Below are positions 31,201 through 43,262 of a stretch of 64,000 nucleotides of DNA, piece by piece. Position 1 is the stretch's first letter; each line of letters begins with the position of its first letter. The notes beneath the pieces were generated by a model that did no database searches, had not been told where the DNA came from, and saw nothing but the letters and a program-made list of their open reading frames with translations. The stretch comes from Trachythela sp. YZ-2020 (Eukaryota; Cnidaria; Anthozoa; Malacalcyonacea; Clavulariidae). The stretch spans positions 2,032,001-2,096,000 of the forward strand of contig JADLSH010000236.1 in the NCBI GenBank assembly GCA_016169945.1. The letters run 5' to 3'. Made by a program: the position numbers and the translations under genes.

Positions 31201-33814
31201 GTATCAGGGTTTTCATGTATTTTGATGTTTCTACTTTCAAATTATGTTAGTTTTAGTAAACAAAATTCACTCTAAAATAGCCTATCGCCTCGTGTAGTTG
31301 GAAAGAAGCACGGTGACCCCCAATTTTTTTTGGTGCATTATTTTACTTGCAAGACAGACTAACAATAAGCAAAGTATAAAAAAATTCTGTAATGCCATTT
31401 TTTTGAAAAAGGTAAAAATGGCGTTTTCTTCGATAAATTGTTTTTGGCATTAGCGAATTTTTTTATTTTTGGTACAATGAAAGATTTTTGCAGTGCTATT
31501 AATACAGCATGCAAAATTTGAACATAGGTCACCAGACAAAATAATGAGATATAGCACATTGTTTTTCAAAAATGGAATTTTTTAATGACGTCAGCAATTG
31601 ACATGAAACGGTATATAACACGCACAATGACGCGAGCAACTGCTTACGTCAGATCATTTTGTAAGTTCTTTCGTTAATATTCCCACGCGCACAAATGGTC
31701 ACACAGATTTGTTCATAGAGTATGAAGTTTTGTTTTCGCGATTCTTGAATAAGGTTTTTGTGATTACTATATCGAGCCACCTTAAGACTATTTAATGTTG
31801 TTAATCACAATTTCAGTCAAGGTAAACCGTTATAAAGAAATAACAAGGGTTTCTTATGCCTATTATTTTCCAAAAATATCGGCTGCCATCTTGCTCGGGG
31901 GGTGAATGTCTCTCATTACTGCACTGGCTAGGGACATGGCAGCCGGCCAACAATTTAAGAAAATAGAGAGAGAAAACAAATGCCGAAGAATATTGTCATT
32001 TTTAAATTCAAAATATGAATAAAACAAGACGAGTTTGAGAGACTGTAAATTTTCGACTCTATTTTAAAGTCATCATCAGACAGAATAGCAACAAAATAGC
32101 AGCCAGTTATGCATTTTGCCTGAAGTGAGACCTCTGTCTGCATCTACTCTGTGCCCCGGGTGCACCCTACCTTAGAATTTTACTCTGTCTAACGCCAGGC
32201 GATTTTACTCGTCAGTGGTAGAGTACTGCCAGTTAATGAGTTAACAAAACTACTGCCATTGTTATAACAAAACTATCTACCATTGTTTCTTGTTAATCAA
32301 CTTAAATGCATGCATTGCATATTTTGATACACTGTACAATTCAACAATATGTACAATTCAACAATGTTTAACATGCAACTCTGTCTGAACTGGAATTCTA
32401 AAACCCAAAGGAATCCCTTTAAAAGTACATTTTTATAATCCACTATTCAGATGTTCAATGAAATATATATTATTATTATTCAATTTATAATATTGTTATT
32501 CCAACATCAAGAAATACAGTACAACGATGAACGATTTTGAATATTGAAAGGCAATCATGTTCTTTGCTTGTACAGTAATCAAGTTTACTTGGTTTTCATT
32601 GGAAAATGAATAGATAGTTCGACTATTTTTAACCAGAAATTAAAAAAGATAGAGCAATATATATAAAATCTTCAATAGCTAAAAAAAACAAGCGCTTGTT
32701 CGAGCAACTAACTCGAAACCCCCAACCAAATACACGAGTAACTAACCCTAACAATTCCTAACGCCTATTTCCGTTGCTAATATATCGAGAAAGAGCAAAA
32801 ACATGACTATTAGTCGAGTAATTTCTCAAATAGTCGAGAGAATCAGTCAGGCATATTGAAAAATGCGGCACAACAAACGACCTATGTAATTATTGTAAAC
32901 ATGAAACAACATTGCTTTTCAACCTACACTGATCCTCCACTGTATAACCTTAATACTTTACACCGATATAACTCTAAAGTTTAAACGATATTTCTTATCT
33001 AAACTACATACAGTAATATATAATACAGGGAACACAATAGTTCATTTCTATGCATATAAACGTCGTTGAAACGACTACATAGTCGAGTACATAGCTACAG
33101 CAATTTCAAGCATAATAGTTTCTCATACTAAACTACATTTGTTTTTAAAATTTTAGTTACAAGATAGATCCTTACCTCAGTTTTATCTCTGGCATATAAA
33201 AATCGGAATCTTTGCACATAATAAAACACGAGCCAAGCTAAGGATATGACCATAAGAACAATAAAGGAAACGGAAACAAACAGAACCGAGATTGTATTAA
33301 TTTTACGACCTTCATGTGTTCTACTGAACGAAATTGTCGCATAAACAGTAGAATTATTGATTTCTGATCTTATTTCACTCCCAATACTATAAGTAATGCT
33401 AACAGCGACGATATCAGGATTTGCATGGTTCATTGTAAAACCAGAGCCTGGTTCTTCGCTGTATATAATGACACCCGAAGCATTGTGTTTCTCGGCGTTT
33501 CTAATTTTCCATGTAAAATAACAACTACCACGTTTTATTAAAGCAATCCAAGGACTCTTCTTTACTGGGGAATCAAATTTCTTACAACCGTCTGTAGCAG
33601 CATGGATTAAATATCCTTCGACTTTCCTGTGAGAACTGCTAGAGCCATATGTTGCTTCTTGGATATGAGAGTGGCAACCAACCTTCAGCGAACACACCGT
33701 AACGTTTACACTTGCGTAGTGAATGTCTGGCTCTTGATTGTCATTATATAACGCAGAAACGTCCCCTAACAATAGTACAAGATTTATAACAACCACATAT
33801 GTTTGTCGTAGCAT
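28282..33814 (-). CDS. PA-TM-RING E3 ubiquitin ligase, Goliath/RNF130-like
   Basis: Single-pass membrane E3 ubiquitin ligase of endosomal/secretory membranes, a family that ubiquitinates membrane cargo. Six exons on the reverse strand: 33814-33176, 30575-30510, 29982-29894, 29790-29697, 29242-29101 and 28394-28282. All have GT/AG borders and consistent phases, giving 380 residues. In order: a signal peptide (1-21), a protease-associated lumenal domain (about 30-165), a transmembrane helix (about 174-200, [20 protein letters not shown]), the [14 protein letters not shown] linker, and a C3H2C3 RING with C246, C249, C264, H266, H269, C272, C283 and C286, all present. A Ser/Asn-rich tail follows. 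The TM-flanking and linker sequences fit the RNF130/RNF150/Goliath subgroup best, but the exact orthologue is not decided. The tail exons (297-380) are supported by splice phase, not by family conservation. Confidence 0.9.
28747..29045. mobile_element. MITE with TTA target duplication (Harbinger-like)
   Basis: GGGACTTGTCAGAAATTACC and GGTAATTTCTGACAAGTCCC bound a 299-bp element flanked by TTA on both sides (28744-28746, 29046-29048). A 3-bp TTA/TWA duplication is characteristic of PIF/Harbinger elements. It lies in the last intron of the RING ligase. Confidence 0.75.
30947..32160. mobile_element. 1.2-kb TIR element carrying a nested TTAA element
   Basis: Long terminal inverted repeats (CCCGGGCACAGAGTAGATAC at the left, mirrored to CTCTGTGCCCCGGG at 32160) extend about 40 bp. 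Pairing resumes inside (CTAGCCAGTGC with GCACTGGCTAG). The interior is interrupted by the TTAA element at 31117-31781. Removing that leaves a ~545-bp non-coding element. Superfamily not determined. Confidence 0.7.
31117..31781. mobile_element. TTAA-flanked DNA element, copy 2
   Basis: Same GGTGGCTCGATA ends and TTAA flanks (31113-31116, 31782-31785) as copy 1 at 24476-25173, with the interior alignable throughout apart from small gaps. It inserted into an older TIR element, so it is the younger of the two. Confidence 0.8.
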
Positions 33815-34447
33815 CTTTTGAAGCCCACAGATTGCCGTATTTTTATCTTTTTCTTCTCAAAAAACCCCGACGTACGTACTTTGCTGAATTCCTCTTCGAG
33901 TTTATAATTATTATTGGTCATGTGACTAGGAGCAACGTCATCACACGCCCTCATGACGTTGCATGCAATTATATTATATCCACTTCTCAAATTGCATAAA
34001 GTGAATAATACGAGCAAAAAACTTGGAATATAAGCTCGTTTCAACTGAAATCAGCTTTTAGTACAAGCTGCACCAATTTTGTTGCTCGTGGTGAAAGGTA
34101 TCCGGTTTATTGGTTGCATATGCATAATACTAACCAAGCGTTGCAGATTTGCATGGTACCAGATAAGGCAGATAGGATGTAGGCTCTATAGGATAATGGT
34201 AGTCAACTTCAAAAATATTAACACGTAGTAGCCTTCGAAACAAGTGGGAAGTATACTTTCTCCACTTATACGTAGGCGACTACCTGTGAATTTCTATCTT
34301 TGGCAAACTAAAACAAGCAACATGCAACTTGCAACAAAAGCGGATTCCAACGCATGTTAATTGCAAATGTTCATGCATAAGACGTATTTGGTGAGAAATA
34401 AATGCTGTTTTAGTTGACCAAGACTAAGTGGAAAATGACGTTTGCAG

Positions 34448-34520
34448 TGTTTAAACTAGCCTGCTTGCAGCCCGAAATTTCGAAGGGGGAAATAGGCTGC
34501 AAGCAGGCTATGTTTAAACA
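34448..34520. repeat. Hairpin
   Basis: TGTTTAAACTAGCCTGCTTG plus CAG pairs with CTGCAAGCAGGCTATGTTTA plus AACA around a ~26-base loop that contains a CGAAATTTCG palindrome. Confidence 0.75.
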
Positions 34521-35295
34521 TCTGTGAATAACGTCGTTGAACAACCTGTTTCACAGTATAGTGAGGCGGTTAAGAGGCAAAATAGTGCTCATTTTAGTTC
34601 ATTTTTGTGATAAACTGCAGCAGATATAAGATAGACTTTTGATATGACAATAACTTTTAGATTGTAGGCATCTGAATTAAGTCATGACGTAAAAATTTGA
34701 GGACTTTTTTTTTTTCCCTCATTTTCATTCCTATAAAAACAAAAAAATATAAATATGCAAAACTTATGTATTAAAGTGATTAGAAGAATCAAGCTTACAA
34801 AAAAGTTATATTAAGACATGTAAGTAGTTTTCATGATTTTTTCATCTTTTTGATTTTACAAGCTGTTAAATAAATTTTTCAGCTGAAGTACTTGGGCTTT
34901 TGCGGCGATTTTTCCATTTTTTTTTTTGGAACAGCAATAACTCGAAATCGGTTGGAAAAAAATAAAGGTAACCGCTTAGAAGTTACTATAGTTTTTCAAA
35001 TTTTTTCAATCATGATGGCAAATCATTGTTGCTGAATGAACTTTTTTTACAAGTACAAGTAAGTATAGGAGGTGAGGAAAATGAAAAAGAACCAACGCAT
35101 AAAATGCAACCAACATTTTTTTTCCGCTAAATCCATATCTAAATAGTTAGTATATAAAGTCTTCAATATGAATATGTAACTTTTAAAAATACCAGTAATA
35201 CATCACAATTGAATACCTCGAGCTGCAGATGTTATCATTAGCTATGCTATGTATAGATTTAGTTGCCAAAACTGATCAGTTATAAAAACAATACC

Positions 35296-35529
35296 ACAGA
35301 ATAGGAAATGACCAGAAGGGCCACTCAGAAGTGCAACGTGACCCCCTATTTTTGTGCAGTTTTCTGGCCAGAATAATGGCGGACCAGCCAGTTCAGCGTG
35401 TTTACTGGGCAGAAAATGCAATTGACTGGCTAGAATAATGATAATGAACATGCGTAATGGACATGCGTAGCGTCAAAAAAGTCAAAGGTTCCGCCTCAAG
35501 TGGCCCTTCTAGTCATTTCCTATTCTATG
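35296..35529. mobile_element. MITE with 8-bp target duplication (hAT-like)
   Basis: Ends ACAGAATAGGAAATGACCAG and CTAGTCATTTCCTATTCTATG, with inner GAAGGGCCACT/AGTGGCCCTTC. It is flanked by ACAATACC at 35288-35295 and 35530-35537. The end may shift by one base, since the flanking C could belong to the element. It is the simple form of the element amplified at 15036-15458. Confidence 0.8.
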
Positions 35530-36125
35530 ACAATACCAACAAATAGACATCAACGTCACCATATAACAACTGACGTAACGGAAACTGCCAAGCTATTACA
35601 CCATGCAACGTCAACCGTCAAAAAAGCATCCCCTTATCTGATACAAGTCGACTTCTTTTTCTTTTCCACGTACAATGCTAAAAGAAGCGATAGGTCGAGC
35701 GACGAAGTCGCGCCTGAAAGGGCGACGAGAAGCAATCACAACCATGTCCATGGCATGCTTTGTGTCGAGCAAAACGTTTCGCAACTTTACAGAAGTGAAT
35801 GTACAGAATTCTCTAGATAGGGCAAGATTACTCACTACTCGCGAATAAGACGCTGCAGGCTGGCAAGTCTAGGTTGTAATGGACGAGGTGCTTGCTTGCA
35901 TGACTCTAGGCCACATAAATCTATGTCACAAAGACAAATCAGAAAGGGATTTCCTCATTTCTAAACTTCCAGGTCAATCAAGAATTAATAAATAAATTAG
36001 GTCTTGAGGCCAAAAACTCGCCGACTAAAAATTTCGTTACGACGTCGTTTAAATGGAAAACAGACTTTACAATTGTATAAATGAATGTCCAAAATAACAA
36101 AAGAAAATTTATAAGGTTGAACACA

Positions 36126-36131
36126 TTTATT
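36126..36131 (-). promoter_or_regulatory. RPL9 polyadenylation signal
   Basis: AATAAA on the reverse strand, 14 bases past the RPL9 stop codon, is a plausible poly(A) signal giving a very short 3' UTR, as is usual for ribosomal protein genes. Confidence 0.6.
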
Positions 36132-36145
36132 TCATCTGCAAATAT

Positions 36146-38387
36146 TTAGTCCATGGAAACAACAGTAGTCTTCTCCGAGACATAAATACCATCTAGAAAT
36201 TTCCTGATATCTTTGTTCTTCACCTTTGTTGACTGTTGGATCAGTGCGGCTGAAATAGTAAATAAATTCATTATTTATAGCTTTTGTGGCGCTTACTTTT
36301 TCACTGAGTGTTGGGTTCCAGTGAAAGTAGGATTGAACAATATTCAAGAAGCTGGTTGAACGTTTATAACATCATGAAAACATATAGAAAATACTTCACT
36401 AAACTTGCAAACAATAGAATAAACTTTAAATAGAACTCCTAACTAATCTTTAACTACCAGTTTTGTGGCTAAAAGGTAGTTAGGTCAAAAATACGCGCAT
36501 TTCATTGGTCAACTTTCGCACTAACTAACCGGTCCAGACGAAGGCCCTTCGCTCAAAATATCCAAGTATTTTCTATATTTTCTAGTTGCATCCTTCGATC
36601 TTTCAAACAACTTTCAATGAGCTTATTTTAACTCCCATATTCCATGCAACTGCAGAATGTTGTGACAGTTTATATTGGACCAGAATATTGAAAGGTTTTT
36701 CCTCCAATAATCTTATATTAAGGCGTATTCATATTAAAGTATACGTATTTTCATCTAAGACGGATTTTCTTCTCATATAAACAGGGTTTTCAATATTTTC
36801 TTACTATTTTATGATCTCAGTTAGACTCTGCTTCGCTTCTTGCAGTTCTTGATCGAAATTTTGTATCCCAAACAGTATGGCGGAATCTCTTCTCCGTACT
36901 AACTATTGCAACCTGTCATACAAGACGAGTTTTTCATCTTAGACTTAGACGAGTGTCCCAGTTTAGCTACATAATTGTCTTAAAATGAGTCAAAAATTGT
37001 TTCTCCGTTTAAATACAATATTTAATTAATTAAACAAGCTTTTCATGCCTTGGACCTTGAATTTCCTCACAATCCGGAAAAAGTTTTTAAATATTTAAAA
37101 CAAAAAAGCTTCTTTCTCACCTGAATTTGAAACAAGTTCGAGATCATTTCCCTCCAAGATAATTTCATCTTTCTGACTTGAGTTTGTACACGTTACACCG
37201 GGTCTCAGAGGTACTTTACGAATGTATTTCTCACCCAAGAAATTTCTAATTTCCACCACATTTCCATCATTTGCACATGTTATATTGATGGGGAAATGAG
37301 CGTACACTGCTCGCATCTTGTAACGGAATCCCTAACGATAAAATATGAAGTGAAATATTTAATAAACACTGACAATACAGCAAAAACCAGTTAAACAGAA
37401 TTATCCCACCCAGGCACACACACTTAGCATTACGATTCTGTAAGCAAAGAGCTCCACTCATGGTTGGTCTAATCATGCACAACTTTTGTCATTCCTGGTT
37501 TTGAAGACAAATATCTAACGTTCTATATCATTTCTGCCTTGTCTCAAAAATAGTTGTTGCTTTGCAGGGTGTAAATACTAAAATGTGTAGGTTACGAAGG
37601 GAAAGAAGTTCTTCACTTTATATTGAATACACAGTATTACATACAGAATTATTCATTTCTGTTTTCACAAGCACTATCGCGTGCAGCAGATGGTGGTCAA
37701 CTGGCTGATATCAGAGTGATAAAATAATAGTGTTTTCATCAACCTCGTATAAGTGTCAACATTTCAGAAGTTCACAACCATCTACTGGCCAATATAACAC
37801 TGACTGAAACCTACAATTCATAGCGTGCATCAGCAGGTAAAGGACGATGGTCCAACAAGAAAACTTACATAGATAACACCTTTGATCATATTCTGGATAT
37901 GACTGCAGATAGTTCGCACACATGCCAACTCTTTTCGTGAAGCAAACCAAACATCAACCTTCAGTTTTTTCTTTGAGATAAGTTTTAATTCAAGTCGAAG
38001 ATGTTTAAACGTTCTTTTCAGTGTTCCTCGAGGTCCCTTCACAGTAACTGTCCTGCTTTTCACGTTAACCTCAACTAAAAACAACATAGACAATAATATA
38101 CATGTATACATAGTCATAGCACTTCATACATAGCACTTCATACATAGCACTTCATTTCTCCACTGATAAGTAAAATTATTTGGCGTTAGAGAGAGTAAAT
38201 TACATACCAGAAAATAATTAATTAAATATAAGCTATCAAACAAACCCTGACAGTAATAAATATAGACTACAGTACTATGTATTACAGTAACCAAATCACT
38301 ACAAAAAATAATGCCTCACAACAAAGAACGTTTTCACACACCATTTTCTGGGATTGTAATTTCCCGAGATGCCAGGATGGTCTTCAT
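36146..38387 (-). CDS. RPL9: 60S ribosomal protein L9 (uL6)
   Basis: A structural protein of the large ribosomal subunit, near the GTPase-associated region. Four exons on the reverse strand: 38387-38342, 38074-37869, 37331-37121 and 36249-36146 (stop at 36146-36148), with correct GT/AG borders and phases. They encode 188 residues; vertebrate RPL9 has about 192. Diagnostic stretches: [15 protein letters not shown] at the start, [68 protein letters not shown] and [17 protein letters not shown]. It is complete with no frame break. Additional non-coding 5' exons could exist upstream of 38400. Confidence 0.95.
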
Positions 38388-38835
38388 GGCTACAAAGTGA
38401 ACAAGTTCAAATAAAGGAATGGCAGAAACAATATCTACAGTTTAACAAATTTAAGACTTTTTACAAACAGAATTGCAGGAATAGAATGTTATTTATTTAA
38501 GTAGAAAGTCTAATTAATAGTAAACTAAATTTTGAACATCTCACTCAATAGAACAGAATCTTGAAGGGTTTTGTTGATGGAAATATCAAGCATATATAGT
38601 ACATATTTTTAGACCTAACAGAGAGCATTTCCAAAAACAAACCTGCTGGAGGCTTATACTTGCATTTTTTTGCTCCTGGTTAGATCTAAAAATCTGTACT
38701 GCTCCATCAAAACCTTAAATATTCTGTTTTATCAAGCGAGATGCCCAAAATTTAGAATATTTCCTTTTATATCATACACTAGCATCACCCCAGTATATAT
38801 ACATGAACTTGATACTAATCTACTTGATAATATCC
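38388..38835. other. RPL9 upstream region
   Basis: Expected to contain the RPL9 promoter. No TATA box or clear pyrimidine-tract start could be assigned. Nothing else is recognised. Confidence 0.4.
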
Positions 38836-39527
38836 TAGTGCTGTGCAAACTCCGGCCAAAAAAACTCTGGCTCCGGGAAAAAAAACTCAGGCTCCGGCAG
38901 AAAATTTCCAGCTTTTCCAATTTCATGTTTGTTTTCTATTTTAACACTTCGCATGAAGCACGGTATTGGTTGCACAAGACAAGAAGCAGTCGCTTAAACT
39001 CACAAACGCAAAGTCAATGTGGTTAAACTTTTTATAATTAAACTTAACAAAGGCAAGTTTTCCGGTGTTCTCTGGCAAAAGGGCGCACCGTTTTTTTGTT
39101 ACAATGTTCCCCGGCAGAGAAAACACTCGCTCAGACGTTACTGACGAGGGAGGACAAGACAAATATGAGAGTGCCGGCGATACCAATATCTTCTCAGCTC
39201 TTCTAGATTAGCCTTGCCATCAGGAGAACGGACTGGCAATACCGGCTCCGACAGGTAGACTGTTATTTCTTGGCCCTTCGAAACATCGCCTGGGCGCTGT
39301 TGCTCCGTATGTCCACCAGAATTTTCTTCAATCCTCTCGTGGACAATGTCAGACAGCGTTGTGAGCAGCGATCCTTTGCGCCCGGTGTACTGAGGGGGAT
39401 TCCCAGCGGAGGCAGTAGTTTGCAGCACAAATAAGTGCTGCCGAAAAGCTGCCTCGTGCTGTCGGAGTTGAACAAACTCCAGCTTCGGCAAAATAGGCCA
39501 AAACTCCGGCTCCGGCGCACAGCACTA
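38836..39527. mobile_element. hAT element remnant, 692 bp
   Basis: Terminal repeats TAGTGCTGTGC and GCACAGCACTA are flanked by perfect 8-bp duplications TAATATCC (38828-38835 and 39528-39535), the hallmark of hAT transposition. CTCCGGC words recur near both ends. Inside are reverse-strand remnants of a hAT transposase. Confidence 0.85.
38941..39186 (-). pseudogene. hAT transposase C-terminal dimerisation domain fragment
   Basis: The stretch SSVTSERVFSLPGNIVTKKR followed by LLPENTGKLAFVKFN is the conserved C-terminal dimerisation motif of hAT transposases. A second frame upstream (39138-39491, reverse strand) holds further transposase-like sequence in a different frame. The coding region is therefore broken by at least one frameshift near 39150-39190, and it lacks the catalytic core. 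Confidence 0.8.
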
Positions 39528-41137
39528 TAATATCCTTCTCTTTACATTATTTGAAATAATTTAGGCTTTTTATTGGATTATATGCTGGATTACAGATTTT
39601 GCTCAACAATATTGAAGGGTGGGAGAGCAAAAAAGGAAAAGAAGAAAGAATTGTCCACTATTTAACTAAAATTATAATGAATGCAGTTGTAATGAATGCA
39701 TTGCAGTTTATTGTCAATGATATGACAAAACACTTCTGTTGTTTGAGGAGAAAAAACTTGCAAATAAACAGAATATTAAACCTAATGCACAGGGCATTCA
39801 GAGTGCTTTGAAGTAGGCGGCTGTCCCAAAAAAGCAGCTGTCTGTGGCTATTAGTGGTCGAGAGTCTAAAATAGTAAACTTCATTTGTTGCCCTAAAGTA
39901 CATATGTGGATATGCCGTGGGTCTTTAGAATCAAACTACTTGAAAAATTCAAGTTATTAACTTCCAGACAAATGTTGAAGTTCTGTTTGGTCTTTCTTGT
40001 TGAATCTTTGCTGAACCTCAGCTTATCGAATGAGCAAAATACATTGAGACTGAATAACAAAGGGGAATTGATGCTACAGCAAATATTATCACTTTTCTTG
40101 ATAGCAAGCAAACAAAATTTGGTATTTTAAAAAATTGCGGTTGTTTTTGTATATTTTAAGTATTTCCATTTTGCCTAAAGTCTTGAATCAAATAACTTTT
40201 AATAACATCAATTTCATATACAATCCAATGTTCGGAAAAATTTCTAAACTCAACTCCCATTCGGACTTGATCGTAGTATATTCTACTATTATCAGAAGTT
40301 AGGCACTTACACTCAGGGATGGATCCAGCTTGATCTGGTAGGGGTGGCCCAGCTTGATCTGGTAGGGTGTCATGAAGCTGGGCATGACCAGGAGCCTAAC
40401 TTAGGTCTAAACATTGGGGTGGGTGTCGTTTTTCCTGATGAAAGGGCGTGGTCATGAAATAACGTACAGGGGCTGGCTTAAACAAAAAAAACTTTATGAG
40501 AGCCCCAGAAAGTCTTTCCATTTCTATTGCTTCACTAGGCTGCTAGTGGCAAATGCACAGGTAGTAAAAGGTAGAAGGTCTCTTCATGCTCCCCCAGAAA
40601 ATTTTGAAATCTAGAGTCTCTGAAACGCCATTTCGTGCACTTTGGGGGAAGATTTTACAGAATTCTGATGGTCAGAAAACGTTGTATATTAGATTAGCAA
40701 TTTTTTTTAAATTGCCCCAACTGGTCTTTGAGGACTGGTCTTCAACTGACCTGAATGTTTTTCTGCCTGACAAGTTATTAAATATTCGATAAATTTGCCC
40801 TACAAAATTTCCATTTTCAAAGTTTGGGGGTGTCTGCCCCCCTTCCCCAATCTACCCCCAGTGGTTACACTGTGACCGTAGACCGAGTCCTTCATCACTG
40901 AGGAGCCCCGGTAGGGTCAACAGACTGAGAAGATTTTTGAAAAATAAGGTTGCCTAAATGGTGAAAGAGACCCCCAAAGGTCCAATTATTGTATTTTTGT
41001 TGGATAATTGCCCTGCCAAATCCTAAATTTGGATTTGATACAGAAATTGGCACACCCCCTGCACCTCCCAGTAAATCCATCGCTGTCTACACTAGCACCA
41101 CATTCAGAGGAACTCCCAGCCCCTGGCTTATATTAGT
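39528..41137. other. Gene-free stretch with repeat fragments
   Basis: A degenerate relative of the 6875-11898 element lies at 39905-40040 (arm words GGGTCTTTAGAATCAAACTA, CTTCCAGACAA). AGCTTGATCTGGTAGGG is repeated twice at 40328-40370. A dispersed repeat (CATGCTCCCCCAGAAAATTT, then AGTCTCTGA) lies at 40585-40640 and again at 41805-41860. The 40880-41090 block is related to 17002-17260. Confidence 0.55.
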
Positions 41138-41373
41138 GAGCTTAAGCAAGCGACGTTTTTGTCAACACGGACGTCACCCGAAAATTGGTATATCTAATTT
41201 TGGCAGCATTTTGCATCATAGCGCTCGTGTAAGGAAGCAAAAAACTTTAAAAATCTTATGTTTTGTCATATGTGTTGAAGATTACCACAAACTGATACAA
41301 ACACAATTTTTAATCCAGTCCCCCCTCGGCAATCTGATGTCCGTGTTGACAAAAACGTCGCTTGCTTAAGCTC
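41138..41373. mobile_element. MITE, 236 bp
   Basis: GAGCTTAAGCAAGCGACGTT plus TTTGTCAACACGGAC is perfectly mirrored at 41340-41373. The flanks (TATTAGT and GCTATTGAG) do not give a certain target duplication. No coding capacity. Confidence 0.8.
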
Positions 41374-42962
41374 GCTATTGAGACCACTGAATGCACAGTA
41401 AGACTAGTGACTAGCAACATGATGATAATCAACAGATGCTGATTAATCTGCCAATTATTGGTTTAACTCAATTTCAAATAATCAGCCTCAGTAATTAGCA
41501 ATTTTCAGGATCAATTTATATCTACTCTTCTCTGCAGAGAATTATTTTGGTATTTCAAACATACGAAGTCTTGTGTGAACAAACACAGTTCTTGTGTACA
41601 GTCTTTAATACTTTAACTTTGTCTGGTGATTCCAGCCTGTATGAACATTGTCTAATTGTCTATTATGCAAAACAACCACAATGCTGACTTCTTGCAATTT
41701 TACTTGAAATGGGAGATCTTGTGATATATATTTACTACAGTACCAGTGGTGGTGGAATATTGGTTTGGTTAGGGGTATATACACACTCTAGAGGCCTCAG
41801 GGCATGCTCCCCTGGAAAATTTTGACATCTGGAGTCTCTGAGATTGCATTTATAATTCTGGGGGGGCTATAGCCCTTGGGCGGTCCCCTGTTGTGCCACC
41901 CCTGCACAGTATACCACAGTACAGTATATTTACAAAACACTAGATCAGGGCACTGTCCAATCCTTTGGTTTGGCAAGACAAATGTTCTGCATTATTTGCT
42001 ACACTGTTCACTGGCCTGTTAATGGATCAATTGAAGTATACCACTTCCAATAAACTGCATCATTCTTTTAAGAAATCCTGTTTTATTTATCAAAGACAAA
42101 TGCATGAATTGGAATAATATTTATAAAGAGCAAGGTAGTTCTATAAAGTGCCAACTTGGTTGTGTACTTCAATTGATCCGACAGTTAAGTGACTTTATCT
42201 CATATTAATTGCAAGCAGGAAGAAAATCAAGAAGACGATGCGTTTCAAGTGAGCAAGAAAATATATACGCTTTTCAATAACACAATCGGTGGAAAATAGC
42301 AAATACACATAGCCGCAAATAAAGTTCAAATTTTTAACGTTAAGAAGAGAGTTATGAGTAAATATCTCGCATAACTAACGTGCATAGTTTACACAATCAT
42401 ATGGAGAGTTAATGTAATGTGATGTCAAGAAATTCGATATAAAATTAGATGGATTGAAATGATCGAGACAAGAAATGTTTACCTCTCAGTTTATGATCGT
42501 TCAGAAAAAGACTTCTTCGTGCTTAGTAACCTCGCCTTGTAGACCACTCAATAGTCAATATCCATACAATATCCATGATATTCCCCAGAAATATACCCCT
42601 AGCTTTCCATACATGTCCATGAAATATCATGACATGTAATCCTGATCCCAAAACTAATCGGCTAATCCTAACCTTGATCCTTACACTATTCCTAACCCTA
42701 ATCCTAATTCAATTCCTAACCCTAATTAAAATAGATTCCGAAGAAAAATGCCGGGTGAGCAACCTCGTCCCCATGGTCTTCATGTTACTATCCCGAAATA
42801 CGTCACAAGAATTAGGGTTAGGATTAAGGGTTAGGATTGGAGTTAGTATTAGGATTTAGTTAGGATTACGGTTAGGATTAAGATTGTATTAAAATTCAGA
42901 TTGTTAATATGGAGATTGAGCAAAAAAAAAGCCTTTTTGTGACGGTAGTTCGGAGTTTCGAC
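41374..42962. other. Gene-free stretch with telomere-like words
   Basis: A second copy of the 40585 repeat lies at 41805-41900, and a facing pair of telomere-like tracts at 42640-42890. Otherwise AT-rich, nothing recognised. Confidence 0.5.
42640..42890. repeat. Facing telomere-like tracts
   Basis: Degenerate CCTAACCCTAAT words (42655-42730) face degenerate TTAGGGTTAGGATTA words (42810-42890), so the two halves could pair. The TTAGGG-type repeat is the usual animal telomere, but these copies are interrupted and mixed with CCTAAT/GGATTA, so a simple satellite origin is as likely. Confidence 0.6.
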
Positions 42963-43262
42963 CAGGGTTGCCAGATTGGCCTTTTTGAGGCCAAATAACT
43001 CGAATTTGGCCTCTTTTTTTCTTGTTTGGCCTCGAAAAAAACATTTGGCCATTTGGCTACTTTTTGGCCTCTTTAACAATCACAGAAAATTAGATTAATT
43101 ATAAAAATATTTAGTTCTAAATTATGCAGGACTCGGATGTACCTACGCGGTTGGGGTCGCTAAGCTCTGGGAACGAGATGTGATAACTGACCAAATAGAT
43201 TACTGGCTCACATTAACTGCGTTAGTCACTGATCTATTTAGTATTCACAATTCACATTATTA

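Larger units (their letters stand above)
30576..33175. other. First intron of the RING ligase, with nested DNA elements
   Basis: Contains the large inverted-repeat element at 30947-32160 with a TTAA element nested in it. From 32170 to 33170 there is AT-rich sequence in which nothing is recognised. Confidence 0.6.
33815..36145. other. Spacer between the RING ligase 5' end and the RPL9 3' end
   Basis: Should contain the promoter and 5' UTR of the ligase just above 33815; no TATA box is evident. It also holds a hairpin (34448-34520) and a MITE (35296-35529). Nothing else is recognised; the rest is AT-rich. Confidence 0.5.

Noticed and set aside
40989..41369. Forward ORF of 126 codons
   Set aside because: It spans a dispersed repeat and most of a MITE, including its perfect inverted arms; not a protein gene.
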